Part shown: piece by piece, positions 40,948-50,053 of the stretch
Position numbering within the stretch: position 1 is the stretch's first letter
Layout of the letters: every line of letters begins with the position of its first letter
NCBI RefSeq assembly: GCF_018966525.1
Contig: NZ_CP076607.1
Span: forward strand, 1,116,001 to 1,180,000
Origin: Paenibacillus sophorae
Lineage (GTDB): Bacteria; Bacillota; Bacilli; Paenibacillales; Paenibacillaceae
Direction of reading: 5' to 3'
Length of the DNA: 64,000 nt
Made by a program: the position numbers and the translations under genes
The notes under the pieces: model-generated
What the model was told of the DNA's origin: nothing
What the model saw: only the letters and a program-made list of their open reading frames with translations
Database searches by the model: none

Positions 40948-41757
40948 ATGAAAAAACCGACGATCGTATTTATTCACGGAGCCTTTGTCACACCGGCAAG
41001 CTTTGAACCGTTAATGGGGTATTTCAAAGCCAGAGGCTTTGAGGTATTGGCGCCGGCCTGGCCTTTCCACGGTCAATCTGTGGCTGAACTGCGAAACCAT
41101 CCCGAAGCCGGTCTCGGCAAGCTGGGTCTGGATGACCTGACGAATTACTTTGCCGGCATCATCAAGGCGCTGCCGGAGAAGCCGATTATTATCGGTCATT
41201 CCTTCGGCGGACTGCTGACGCAGCTGATGATGGACCGCGGGCTGGGGCTGGCGGGAATCGCCATTAATTCCGGGGGCGCCAAAGGAGTGGTCTCGGCAGC
41301 TTATCCGACCACGGCGCGTTCCATCTTCGGCATTCTGTCCAAGCCTTGGCGTAAGACCTTCATGATGTCTCTCAAGGAGTTTCAGTACGCCTTTGTCAAT
41401 ACGCTGGGCAAAGCCGAGCAGGAGCGGGCTTACCGGGAGCATGTGGTGCCGGAGACGACGCGAATCTTTTTTCAGGGAGCAGCCGCCCCGTTCGCTTCGA
41501 ACAGCCCGTTCAAAGTGAACTTTAACAATGGCAGCCGCGGACCGCTGCTGATGATTGCCGGAGAAGTTGACCGGATCGTTCCCGCCAGCTTGGTTCGTAA
41601 GAATTACAGTCTCTACAATCAGAAGTCCGGAGCCGTAACGGATTACAAGGAATTCCCCGGCCGCAGCCACTGGATTATCGCACAGCCGGGCTGGGAAGAG
41701 GTGGCGGACTTCATCGACCATTGGCTGAAGGAACAACTGCCTGCTGAGGTCGGATGA
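40948..41757 (+). CDS. Alpha/beta hydrolase controlled by TetR
   Basis: A 269-residue hydrolase. An early HGAFVTP strand-turn is followed by the nucleophile in IIGHSFGG (Ser near 93), the acid in AGEVDRIVP and the histidine in GRSHWII. This variant resembles esterase and C-C hydrolase types whose genes are often induced by xenobiotics. AAGGAGAA precedes the ATG. The TetR repressor encoded just upstream shares its operator, so the substrate or a related molecule is probably the inducer. Confidence 0.88.
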   Translation: MKKPTIVFIHGAFVTPASFEPLMGYFKARGFEVLAPAWPFHGQSVAELRNHPEAGLGKLGLDDLTNYFAGIIKALPEKPIIIGHSFGGLLTQLMMDRGLGLAGIAINSGGAKGVVSAAYPTTARSIFGILSKPWRKTFMMSLKEFQYAFVNTLGKAEQERAYREHVVPETTRIFFQGAAAPFASNSPFKVNFNNGSRGPLLMIAGEVDRIVPASLVRKNYSLYNQKSGAVTDYKEFPGRSHWIIAQPGWEEVADFIDHWLKEQLPAEVG

Positions 41758-41768
41758 AATTTTCAAGC

Positions 41769-41815
41769 AAGTCGGCGCCAAGAACAGGGTGAATCCACCT
41801 AAGCGCCGACTTTTC
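41769..41815 (+). terminator. Terminator of the hydrolase gene
   Basis: AAGTCGGCGC (41769-41778) and GCGCCGACTT pair perfectly, followed by a T-rich run. Confidence 0.9.
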
Positions 41816-42131
41816 TTTTGCGTACTGATAAATTAATATAATTGCTCCGGCCGGGCTATCTGACCCAGAAGTCACGGAAATGAAGAGCGGCAGGCCTCCA
41901 TATTTGTCGAAAGTTAGGTAGGCGGTGCAAATTCGGGATCGTAAATATGCAGAAATATTTTTAAATCACGGCTTTTTCGTATAAGATGGAGATAAAACCT
42001 TTTTTGGAAATTCAGGTGTTCTGCCACCGGCAGAGATAGACCAGCTTGATTTTCCTCGCTGAAACGGCTGCCGCTAGCGACCTGGGGACGGGCTGCCCGT
42101 TTTGGCTTGTTCAAAAAGACAGGAGATCACG
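41816..42131. other. Intergenic region without a recognised feature
   Basis: I see no convincing gene or RNA here. AGGAGATC just before 42132 is the ribosome binding site of the helicase gene. Confidence 0.5.
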
Positions 42132-45100
42132 ATGACTAAGCATCTGTATGCAATGTGGTTAGGGGATGTTTTATTTTGCTTCTCCGGTGAGACTTCGGAA
42201 CCCAAAGTAGATGCATGGACTCGCGTGGTCAAGCGGCTGGAGCTTGACGGGCATCGTCCTTTCGCGGGCGCGGCGCTTCGTTTGGCGGAAGTAAAATATC
42301 CCGTGGCCAGAAATGAAGGCAGGGCGGCGCGGCGTCCGCTTGCCGGGAGAATGCTTGAGGGACTTGCCCTTTCTCCGAAGGATGCGTTTGAGCTGCTGCT
42401 GTCCTGGGACGAAGCGCTCTGCGAACGGCAGGGCATTGAGCCCGGGGGAGAGATGGGCTACTGGGCGGCTGCGGCCCGCTTTGCGCTTGAGCTGATCGCC
42501 ACGGGAGGAATCGCTCCGGGCGCCGTGTCTCCGCGGCCGGCCGGCTCGCGGCGGCGCGGCGGAGAACTGGCGGCGGAGACCTGCTGGGTTCCCGTCTGCA
42601 GGGAGCCCGGTCAGCGGGAAGCTTTCCTGCGGTTCTCCGCCTCGATGCCGGTGCTGGCGCTTGGTTCATCGGCCTTGCAGGGAGGTGAACCGGCTTCCCG
42701 GGAGGAAGCCGGAGCAGCCGTGCTGTACTCCTTCCTTCAGGCTGTGATCAACGCGGAGGTCAAAGGGGTTGTGGCCGGAATGGAGCAGGAGCTCCTCCCG
42801 TTCAAGGCCAACTACCGCCGGGGGCGGTCGCCTTTGACCGAGCTGTGGTGGAACAGCCTGCTTACGGGCAGCCGCGACATCCCCGTTCAAGGTACGCCCG
42901 CCGAGGTAACGGAGCTGCTGGCGGAGGTGAACGCGGCGGCGGACAGCGATATTCCGCACTTCGGAGCAGCGGAGGAGCAGAGCGGACAGCTTGGCCTTGG
43001 ACTTAGGCTGGAGCCGCCGGGAGAAGACGGTGAGATCTGGCGGTTGTCCTTTTGGGCAGAGGGACGGGAAGAGAGCGGATTCTGGCTTCCCGCAGCCTCT
43101 GTCTGGAGCAGCGGTGAACGAGAATTTATGCTTTGGGGCAAACGCTATAAGGGAATTCAGGAACAGCTGCTGGCGGCGCTGGGGCGGGCGGCGGAATTGT
43201 CGCCGGATATTTCGCGGGCGCTCGAATTCCCCGCTCCGACCGGCGTGGATCTTGAGCCGGAACGGCTGTATTATTTCCTGAAGGAGACCGTGCAGGAGCT
43301 GACCAATCGGGGAATTACCGTCCAGCTTCCGTCGCGCTGGAGCAAAGAGGGGCGCCGCCGCATCGGCATGAGACTGAAAATGCAGCTGCCGGAGATGCCA
43401 AGCGATACCCAACCGCTTGCGCTCGGCATGGAGACGCTGGTTTCCTTCAGGATCGAGGCGTCGCTTGGCGACAGTTCCGTCAGCGCGGAGGAACTGGGAG
43501 CGCTGCTGGCTGCCGGAGTGCCGTTCATTAAGTTCCGCGGAGAATGGATTGAAGTGGACCCGAAGGAAATCCGCCAGGTGCTCCGGTACATGAAACGCCA
43601 TGAGAACGGAGAAATGTCCGCATCCGACTGGATGCGTCTTGAAGCGGAAGCAGGGGAAGAGCGGCTGTGGAAGGGAATGCCCGTTACGGGCATGGAAACC
43701 GTTGGTCTGCTCGCCTCGCTGATGCGCGGAGACGCCGTGCGGAGTCTGCCCGCGCGTCCGGTCCCTCCGGAGCTGCAGGGGACGCTGCGTCCATATCAGG
43801 AGCGCGGCTATCAATGGCTGAGCGCTATGAGCGAGTTGGGCTTTGGCGTCTGTCTCGCTGACGACATGGGTCTCGGGAAGACGGTTCAGGTGATTGCCTG
43901 TCTGCTGGGCCGTGAGACGGCAGCCGGCGGAGAAGCCGCAGCCGGCCGGAATCCGGTGCTTATTTTGTGTCCGACCTCGCTGCTTGGCAACTGGCAGCGG
44001 GAGCTGCTGCGCTTCTCGCCTTCGCTCAGCGTCTATATTCATCATGGAAGCCGCAGATTGCGGGGTGAAGCCTTCCGGGAACAGGCCGTAGGGCATGATA
44101 TCGTGCTTACCACTTACCATTTGGCCGGCAGGGACAGCGAGGACCTTGCCTCGGTGCCATGGTCAACCGTTGTGCTAGACGAGGCCCAATACATCAAAAA
44201 TTACCGAACCAAGCAGGCGCAGAGCGTCATGCGGCTCGCCGCTCCCCATCGGATCGCTATGACCGGGACGCCGGTGGAGAACAGGCTCGGAGAGCTTTGG
44301 TCAATTTTTCATTTTCTGAACCCGGGCTATCTCGGCACCTATCACTCCTTCCGCGAGCGTTACGGGAGCGGCGAAGGGGCGGAGCGGCTGCGGGAGCTGC
44401 ACCGGCTTGTATCGCCTTTTCTGCTGCGGAGATTGAAGAGCGACCCCGATATTTCCAAGGATCTTCCGGAGAAGCTCGAGCTGAAGAACTACTGCACGCT
44501 GACGGAGCACCAGGCGCTGCTGTATCAGAGCGTTGTGAACGATATGCTGGATACTCTCGGAGGAAGCTCCGGCATGGCGCGGCGGGGGCTGGTTCTGTCT
44601 TCGCTGACGAAGCTGAAGCAAATCTGCGATCATCCGCAGCTCTTCCGCAAGGAGGAAGGCCGTCAGGGCCGAAACGAGCAGTCCGGTAAAATGGAGGCTA
44701 TGTTCGAGGTGCTGGACAGCATCGCGGAGCTTGGGGAGTCGGCGCTCATTTTTACCCAGTATGTGTCGATGGGCGAGCTGCTGGTGAACAGACTGGCCAA
44801 GCGCTACGGTAAAATGCCGCTGTTTCTGCACGGTGGCGTTTCAAAAAGGGATCGCGACGAGATGGTCCGCTCTTTTCAGGAAGGGGAGGGAACGGCGTTC
44901 TTCGTCCTCTCGCTAAAAGCGGGCGGAGTGGGGCTGAACCTGACAAGGGCCAATCATGTCGTGCATTACGATCGCTGGTGGAACCCCGCAGTGGAGAATC
45001 AGGCGACGGACCGCGCTTTCCGGATTGGGCAGCATAAGAATGTTCAGGTCCACAAGCTGATCTGCCAAGGGACACTGGAGGAGCGGATCGACGAACTCAT

Positions 45101-45218
45101 CGAACGGAAAAAGAATCTGTCCGAGCAGGTCGTCGGTTCCGGAGAGAACTGGCTCACCGAAATGTCCGATCACGAGTTGAAGGAACTGATTGAGCTGCAA
45201 AACCAGGATTGGATGTAG
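42132..45218 (+). CDS. SNF2-family DNA-dependent ATPase / helicase-like protein
   Basis: A 1028-residue SWI2/SNF2-type ATPase. The first 520 residues form the SNF2-associated N-terminal region typical of bacterial members. The motor has Walker A DDMGLGKT, motif II LDEAQYIKN, motif III MTGTPVENRLGELWS and, in the second lobe, LHGGVSKRDR and the Q-rich motif VI NQATDRAFRIGQ. These proteins translocate on double-stranded DNA; bacterial ones (YwqA type) are linked to transcription-complex recycling or repair. I start at 42132 with AGGAGATC upstream rather than at 42102. A small gene of unknown function follows 45 bases later. Confidence 0.9.
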   Translation: MTKHLYAMWLGDVLFCFSGETSEPKVDAWTRVVKRLELDGHRPFAGAALRLAEVKYPVARNEGRAARRPLAGRMLEGLALSPKDAFELLLSWDEALCERQGIEPGGEMGYWAAAARFALELIATGGIAPGAVSPRPAGSRRRGGELAAETCWVPVCREPGQREAFLRFSASMPVLALGSSALQGGEPASREEAGAAVLYSFLQAVINAEVKGVVAGMEQELLPFKANYRRGRSPLTELWWNSLLTGSRDIPVQGTPAEVTELLAEVNAAADSDIPHFGAAEEQSGQLGLGLRLEPPGEDGEIWRLSFWAEGREESGFWLPAASVWSSGEREFMLWGKRYKGIQEQLLAALGRAAELSPDISRALEFPAPTGVDLEPERLYYFLKETVQELTNRGITVQLPSRWSKEGRRRIGMRLKMQLPEMPSDTQPLALGMETLVSFRIEASLGDSSVSAEELGALLAAGVPFIKFRGEWIEVDPKEIRQVLRYMKRHENGEMSASDWMRLEAEAGEERLWKGMPVTGMETVGLLASLMRGDAVRSLPARPVPPELQGTLRPYQERGYQWLSAMSELGFGVCLADDMGLGKTVQVIACLLGRETAAGGEAAAGRNPVLILCPTSLLGNWQRELLRFSPSLSVYIHHGSRRLRGEAFREQAVGHDIVLTTYHLAGRDSEDLASVPWSTVVLDEAQYIKNYRTKQAQSVMRLAAPHRIAMTGTPVENRLGELWSIFHFLNPGYLGTYHSFRERYGSGEGAERLRELHRLVSPFLLRRLKSDPDISKDLPEKLELKNYCTLTEHQALLYQSVVNDMLDTLGGSSGMARRGLVLSSLTKLKQICDHPQLFRKEEGRQGRNEQSGKMEAMFEVLDSIAELGESALIFTQYVSMGELLVNRLAKRYGKMPLFLHGGVSKRDRDEMVRSFQEGEGTAFFVLSLKAGGVGLNLTRANHVVHYDRWWNPAVENQATDRAFRIGQHKNVQVHKLICQGTLEERIDELIERKKNLSEQVVGSGENWLTEMSDHELKELIELQNQDWM

Positions 45219-45262
45219 CGATCCGCAAATAAAACGAGGGAAGCAAGCGGTGGAGGGAAGGT

Positions 45263-46042
45263 ATGACGGAGACGATGAACATGCAGATCGAAGCCGCGCC
45301 GGGAGTACTCACGGCGGTATGGACACCCGTATCCGGCACGGCCGCCAAGGGTCATGCGAAAGGAGAGGGGGTCATGGACCCACAGCAGGCCTCCCCGAAA
45401 TTCCGGCATGTCCTGAAGATGGAGGTGTGGCCGCTTTCCCGGCGCAGGGAGGTAGTGGAACGGCTGGCGGAGAGTCCGCATGAATTATACGGACTGCTCA
45501 AAGGATGCCTGCCCGCCTGGCTGGCCGAACTTGGGCTGTGGCCGGACGACTCGGAGCTTTCGGACCCTACGGACGCGGATAAAGAGGCCGGAGACAAAGC
45601 GGCAATGGCGAAGGTGAGAGAACGGCTCGCGAAGGAGCCGCTGACGGCGCTCGCGCTGCGCGGACTGCCGAAGGGCGAACTGACGGACGCGGTCTTCGCT
45701 CTCTGGGCCAGGGACGGCGGCGCCGCATCGGCGGAAGAAACCGGGCCGGTGCCCGCGGCAGCACTGTCTGCAGAGCTGGCAAGGCTGGAGAAGAAGGGCA
45801 CGGCGGTATCCGCCGGGGAGTGGCTGGCGGAAGCCGCAGCCGAGGGCTCGCTTCACCAGCCGGGTCCCCTGTTTCCGGAAGTCCGGGACCGGCCTGTACC
45901 GGTTTCTCCTTCCCTGCCGCCACATGGGGAGGACTGGCAGCCGCTTCTGCCCAATGTGCCCCGTGCGAACGAAGGGCTTGAGCTTATTATGCGGCGGGCG
46001 GCAGAGGCTGCGGCCCGCCGGGCGAAAGACTTGGCGAAATGA
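45263..46042 (+). CDS. Hypothetical protein downstream of the SNF2 ATPase
   Basis: A 259-residue, GC-rich gene whose product is rich in Ala, Glu and Leu and has no signal peptide. The stretch PHELYGLLKGCLPAWLAEL resembles the tail found after the zinc finger in SWIM-domain proteins that usually accompany this ATPase, but the CxC...CxH finger itself is absent. It could be a divergent or trimmed partner. GGAGGGAAGG precedes the ATG. It is 45 bases from the ATPase gene and so probably cotranscribed. Confidence 0.6.
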   Translation: MTETMNMQIEAAPGVLTAVWTPVSGTAAKGHAKGEGVMDPQQASPKFRHVLKMEVWPLSRRREVVERLAESPHELYGLLKGCLPAWLAELGLWPDDSELSDPTDADKEAGDKAAMAKVRERLAKEPLTALALRGLPKGELTDAVFALWARDGGAASAEETGPVPAAALSAELARLEKKGTAVSAGEWLAEAAAEGSLHQPGPLFPEVRDRPVPVSPSLPPHGEDWQPLLPNVPRANEGLELIMRRAAEAAARRAKDLAK

Positions 46043-46102
46043 CCAGTCTTAACGGAGTTTGCCGCGCTTCCATAATGAAGCGCGTATGGGTGAAAGAGAA
46101 AG

Positions 46103-46133
46103 GCCCCGCGGCGGATAGAGGATGCCACGGGGC
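46103..46133. terminator. Bidirectional terminator between convergent genes
   Basis: GCCCCGCGGC and GCCACGGGGC form a 10-bp stem with one mismatch. On the minus strand CTTTCTCTTT follows; on the plus strand TTCGTTATTT follows. Confidence 0.8.
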
Positions 46134-46137
46134 TTCG

Positions 46138-46866
46138 TTATTTCTGCTCTTTAGTATTCTCAATGCCTTCCGACAGCTCTAGGATCTCCCTGCGCAGACG
46201 CAGCATTTTCTTGTCCAGCTCGTCGGCGGCGCGTGCGGCGCTCTTCAGCTCTTCCGCAACATGGGGAGGAAGCTGCTGGTCGAATTTGTAGTAGAGAATA
46301 TGCTCCATGCTTGCCCAGAAATCCATAGCCAGCGTGCGCAGCTGGATCTCGGCTTTTACCCAGCGGGTTCCTTCCAAGAGAATGAGCGGCACGGCGACAA
46401 TCACATGCAGGCTCTGATACCCGTTCGGCTTCGGATGGGCGATGTAATCCTTGATTTCAAGCACACGAATATCCTCCCGGCTGCTCAAATGATCGGCCAG
46501 CCGGTATATATCTTTGACAAAGGCGCATACAATCCGCATACCGGCGATATCGTGAATATGTTTTTCAATATTTTCGAAGCTGAAGGCGTGGCCTTTGCGT
46601 TCCAACTTTTGCAGGATGCTCTTCGGCTCCTTGATCCGGCGCTTGATATGTTCGATCGGACTGTAACCGTCCCGCATTTCCCATTCGGTCTTCAGTGTTT
46701 CAATTTTATTCTCCAGCTCATTCAGGGCAAGGCGGTAAAGGGCGGGCATTTTTTTGAATTCGCCAAGCTGTCTGGACAGTTCTTCATTTAGTTCCCAGTG
46801 GCCCAAATCCTGAACGTGAACCTGCAGTTGATCTAGCGTCAGCGATCTGCTATTTTGTTCTTTCAC
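46138..46866 (-). CDS. Small alarmone synthetase (RelA/SpoT synthetase domain)
   Basis: A 242-residue single-domain (p)ppGpp synthetase without a hydrolase domain, of the YjbM/YwaC (RelQ/RelP) type. It has SPIEHIKRRIKEPKSI, DIAGMRIVC with the catalytic acidic and Arg residues, HPKPNGYQSLHV (the G-loop tyrosine) and EIQLRTLAMDFWASMEH. The C-terminus is a coiled helical tail. It makes the stringent-response nucleotide from ATP and GDP or GTP in the cytosol. It is slightly longer than the 210-residue Bacillus enzymes. It is transcribed alone, converging on the SNF2-linked gene. Confidence 0.92.
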   Translation of the reverse strand: MKEQNSRSLTLDQLQVHVQDLGHWELNEELSRQLGEFKKMPALYRLALNELENKIETLKTEWEMRDGYSPIEHIKRRIKEPKSILQKLERKGHAFSFENIEKHIHDIAGMRIVCAFVKDIYRLADHLSSREDIRVLEIKDYIAHPKPNGYQSLHVIVAVPLILLEGTRWVKAEIQLRTLAMDFWASMEHILYYKFDQQLPPHVAEELKSAARAADELDKKMLRLRREILELSEGIENTKEQK

Positions 46867-47190
46867 GGATACTCTCCCGAATGTACGTATTTATAATCCC
46901 CTTTCATTTTAACCGAAGTGAAGGGCTGGAAGCAAAAAATACCATCTGTATCCAATTGGCCTGCTGCCGGATAAATCTAGTTATTTCATTATTATACATA
47001 AGGCGACAAATAATGAATCTGACCGTCACATTTGGTATGATAGAGTCATAGTTTCAGGCGGCGCCGCATGCGTCTGCTAATATGACATTTAGTCTTAGTA
47101 GAAACGGATACCCTCCTTATGGGCGGTGAAGCCGTTTTTCCGTAAGCGGTGCTTGTGTTTTGGCTCACCCATGAGAAGGAGGAACTATCG
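46867..47190. other. Intergenic region with an inverted repeat
   Basis: The region between divergent genes holds TTCATTATT (46985-46993) and AATAATGAA (47009-47017), a 9-bp perfect inverted repeat of unknown purpose. GAAGGAGGA before 47191 is the ribosome binding site of the next gene. No further gene is supported. Confidence 0.4.
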
Positions 47191-47928
47191 ATGAATCTGT
47201 TGCAGCGCATTAAAGACGGAGCCAACCGGGTTAGCGAAAAAGCGCAGAACTCTGTGGAGATCGGCAAGCTGAACAGCGGGATTTCCGATATTGAACGTGA
47301 AATGGAAATGGAATTTATGAAGATGGGCAAGCTCTTTTATGAAGGCTACCGCTCCAGGGATTTAACGCTGGCCGAAGGCAAGATGATTGAGCACTCCCGT
47401 TCCTGCCTTAAGCTTCAGGATAAAATCGACGCTCTGCGCTCACGCATCGCCGAACTTAAAAATGAACGGCTCTGCAAATGCGGATATATTGTAGGGCTGG
47501 ACGCCAACTTCTGCCCGCACTGCGGACACAAGCTGGAACGGACTGCGAAGACTTCGGCCCAGGCTTTCCACGAGGAACCGGAAGCGGCCCTGCCGGATAA
47601 ACCGGAGGCGGCCCCGGAACAGAGACCGGAGGAGCCTTATGGCTATATGTATATGGAGAGCGAAGAGGAGGAGCTGCCTCTTCCGCTGGAGGAATACGCC
47701 GGGAACGTGCAGAACCCGAAGAGTGAAAGCCGAATTGCCGATGAACTGGAGCGGGAGCGGGAAAGGCAGCTTGAGCTCGACCGGCGCATCCGGGATTGGC
47801 ACTCGAAGGAGCAAGAAGAGGCGGAAGGGGATACCGGTCCGCGAGAGATGGTAAAATGCCAGATTTGCCGGGCGGATCTGCCCAAAGGCTCCATGTGGTG
47901 TCCGCGCTGCGGATCAGAACAGATTTAA
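47191..47928 (+). CDS. Zinc-ribbon protein with coiled-coil N-terminus
   Basis: A 245-residue protein. Residues 1-90 are helical and coiled-coil-like. Two zinc ribbons follow: CKCG with CPHCG near 92-115, and CQIC with CPRCG at the C-terminus. Between them is an acidic, Pro- and Glu-rich linker. No enzyme motif is present, so a scaffold or nucleic-acid or protein binding role is likely. GAAGGAGGA lies before the ATG at 47191. The next gene starts 33 bases after its stop. Confidence 0.8.
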   Translation: MNLLQRIKDGANRVSEKAQNSVEIGKLNSGISDIEREMEMEFMKMGKLFYEGYRSRDLTLAEGKMIEHSRSCLKLQDKIDALRSRIAELKNERLCKCGYIVGLDANFCPHCGHKLERTAKTSAQAFHEEPEAALPDKPEAAPEQRPEEPYGYMYMESEEEELPLPLEEYAGNVQNPKSESRIADELERERERQLELDRRIRDWHSKEQEEAEGDTGPREMVKCQICRADLPKGSMWCPRCGSEQI

Positions 47929-47961
47929 ACTTGCATTCAGCCGGCCTTGGGGGGGATAGGA

Positions 47962-48807
47962 ATGGAACAATTGCTGCTGCATCTGCGCAGTCTGGGCTTT
48001 ACGGAAATGGAGTCCAAAATCATGGTGGAGCTGGCGGCGATCGGACAATCTTCCGGATACGAGGTGGCGAAGCGGCTTGGCGTCTCCAGGTCGAATGTGT
48101 ATGCCGCGCTCCAGCGCCTGACCCAGCAGGGCTATGTGCGCTGCGGCGACGGGGAGCCCGCGCGGTACAGCGCTCTGGATCCGGATGAGCTGGCAAAGAT
48201 GATTTCCGGTCGGGTTCAGGCTTCGCTGGCCTTCGTCGAGAACGAAATGCCGCGCGGAGGCTCGGTCAGCACCACCTTTTATAATGTGGAAGGCGAACGC
48301 AATGTGATGGATGCGCTGATCCGTCAGCTGAATGCGGCGGAACATGAGATCATCGTCGATGTGTGGCGGGAGGAAGCCTCGCTGCTGCGCAGCGAGCTGG
48401 AACAGGCCGAGCGCCGCGGCGTGCGGCTGCTCTGGGCGTTCGATGGCGGCAATGCCGCCAGTACTTACCTTCCGTGGCCGCCTCTTGAGGAGCGAGAATC
48501 CGAGGGGCGGAAATTCTCCTTTGTGGTCGACCGCCGGTGGTGTATGCTCGGCATGCGCGGCGGCGAAGGAGATGGAACGGTCCAGGCCGTCGTTACGGAG
48601 CACCGGGTGCTGGTGGAGCTTCTGCTGGGCCATTTTACTCAGGAAATGGTACTGTTTGAGCTGGAACAGGATATGGGACCCGAATTGGAACGGCGCTACG
48701 GCCACCGCTACGGGAGCATATACCGCAAATACATCGGAAGTGACGGAGAAGACGAAGAGGACCTTATGGAGATCCAAACTCCGGGGAACACTCGGGACGA
48801 CAGCTAG
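47962..48807 (+). CDS. TrmB-family transcriptional regulator
   Basis: A 281-residue regulator. The N-terminal winged helix has LGFTEMESKIMVELAAIG and SGYEVAKRLGVSRSNVYAALQRL, the TrmB-type DNA-binding domain. The C-terminal half is the phospholipase D-like effector fold of this family (IIVDVWREEASLLRSELE, VDRRWCMLG). TrmB relatives usually respond to sugars, but no sugar transporter is adjacent. I take the ATG at 47962 with GGGGGG upstream. It lies between small genes of unknown role. Confidence 0.82.
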   Translation: MEQLLLHLRSLGFTEMESKIMVELAAIGQSSGYEVAKRLGVSRSNVYAALQRLTQQGYVRCGDGEPARYSALDPDELAKMISGRVQASLAFVENEMPRGGSVSTTFYNVEGERNVMDALIRQLNAAEHEIIVDVWREEASLLRSELEQAERRGVRLLWAFDGGNAASTYLPWPPLEERESEGRKFSFVVDRRWCMLGMRGGEGDGTVQAVVTEHRVLVELLLGHFTQEMVLFELEQDMGPELERRYGHRYGSIYRKYIGSDGEDEEDLMEIQTPGNTRDDS

Positions 48808-48850
48808 CGTATACTGGAATTCCCAAACCATGCCAGGGGGGTGAAGAAGA

Positions 48851-49156
48851 ATGGAGTGTATCGTACATTTTGAGGTGCTGCATTCGAGCGGTCCGAAATC
48901 GCTGCGGGGTCTGCTGTTCATTGACGAGGGAACGGTTCCGGACGAGAGACAGCTGATCGACATGTTCAAGGAGATGAAATTCAACGTAAGGTTGGACGAC
49001 CGGGAGAAGTTGATATTCAAGCCTGTGGACCCGGGTGCCGACTATTCCCAAATCCGGATTACGGAGTATGACGCCGGCGACGGGAAGTCCGGGGAGGATC
49101 ATGATTTGAAATCTATCATTGGCAACCTCCTGCCGCAGAAACCGTCAGGTCTATGA
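48851..49156 (+). CDS. Hypothetical protein, 101 residues
   Basis: A small acidic soluble protein that I do not recognise (MECIVHFEVLHSSGPKSLRGLL...). It has no membrane segment and no motif. GGGGGGTGAAG precedes the ATG. It is 43 bases from the regulator gene and probably cotranscribed. The hairpin at 49164 directly after its stop likely ends this transcript. Confidence 0.65.
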   Translation: MECIVHFEVLHSSGPKSLRGLLFIDEGTVPDERQLIDMFKEMKFNVRLDDREKLIFKPVDPGADYSQIRITEYDAGDGKSGEDHDLKSIIGNLLPQKPSGL

Positions 49157-49163
49157 TGGCCGT

Positions 49164-49212
49164 GAAAGACCCATTCTCTCCTTCTGGAACCTCGAGGAAG
49201 AATGGGTCTTTC
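49164..49212 (+). terminator. Perfect hairpin before xpt
   Basis: GAAAGACCCATTCT (49164-49177) and AGAATGGGTCTTTC (49199-49212) form a 14-bp perfect stem. The T tract is short. It ends the upstream transcript or attenuates xpt. No purine riboswitch aptamer fits in the 97 bases before xpt. Confidence 0.65.
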
Positions 49213-49253
49213 CTACAGCTGAGTTTAACGGGATTGGAGAAGGAGGATTACAT

Positions 49254-49832
49254 ATGGAATTGTTAAAGCAAAAGGTAATGAACGAAGGCATTGTGCTTGC
49301 CAAGGGTGTCCTAAAGGTGGACTCTTTTCTCAATCATCAGATGGACCCGTTCCTGATGCGTGAAATCGGGCGCGAGTTCAAGGAGCTGTTCGCGGAGGAA
49401 GGAATTACGAAGGTGCTGACCATTGAATCCTCGGGCATTGCTCCGGGCATTATGACGGCGCTGGAGTTCGGGGTTCCTCTGATCTTCGCTCGTAAGCAGA
49501 AATCGCTGACCTTAACGGAGGATATTTTCGTGGAGAAGGTCTATTCTTTCACCAAAAGAGAGACCAATGAAATCACTGTCTCCAAAAAGTTCGTTGGTCA
49601 GGGCGAGCGGGTGCTGATCGTCGATGATTTTCTGGCCAACGGCGAGGCCGCCTTTGGACTTGCGCGGATTGTGGAGCAGGCGGGGGCTGCGGTGGCCGGC
49701 ATCGGAATCGTCATTGAAAAGTCATTCCAGCCTGGCCGGAAGCTGCTTCAGGAAGCGGGCTATCGGGTGGAGTCCCTCGTGCGTATCGCATCGCTGGAGG
49801 ACGGGAAGGTTACCTTCGTCGGGGAGGAGTAG
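49254..49832 (+). CDS. xpt: Xanthine phosphoribosyltransferase
   Basis: A 192-residue salvage enzyme that converts xanthine and PRPP to XMP. The PRPP-binding motif is VLIVDDFLANGEA near residue 121, ESSGIAPGI forms the first loop and FARKQKSLTL is typical of Xpt. AAGGAGG precedes the ATG at 49254. In many Bacilli xpt is followed by the xanthine permease gene pbuX and is controlled by a guanine riboswitch; both are absent here. A strong terminator at 49894 makes it a single-gene unit. Confidence 0.93.
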   Translation: MELLKQKVMNEGIVLAKGVLKVDSFLNHQMDPFLMREIGREFKELFAEEGITKVLTIESSGIAPGIMTALEFGVPLIFARKQKSLTLTEDIFVEKVYSFTKRETNEITVSKKFVGQGERVLIVDDFLANGEAAFGLARIVEQAGAAVAGIGIVIEKSFQPGRKLLQEAGYRVESLVRIASLEDGKVTFVGEE

Positions 49833-49893
49833 GGGGCTATTGCCGTGAGAGCCGCCGAATCGTCTCTAGGTGGAAATGGGCGTCTTCGTGAAC

Positions 49894-49944
49894 AAAAGCA
49901 GCCGTTATGGAGGGGGATGGCCCCCGGTCATAACGGCTGCTTTT
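49894..49944 (+). terminator. Terminator of xpt
   Basis: AAAAGCAGCCGTTATG (49894-49909) and CATAACGGCTGCTTTT (49929-49944) form a 16-bp perfect stem with outer A and T runs, so it may act in both directions. Confidence 0.92.
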
Positions 49945-50053
49945 CTGTTATCGCTTCCGGGAAGGAACTGGAGGGCTTAGGGGCAGCTAAGCCGCCTTCA
50001 GAAGCAGGCTCCTTCCGGCGGCGGGCTTTGGCGTGCGTCAGGCGCCAGCCCAG

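Noticed and set aside
49157..49253. Purine riboswitch before xpt.
   Set aside because: No aptamer landmarks are present and the space is occupied by a simple hairpin.
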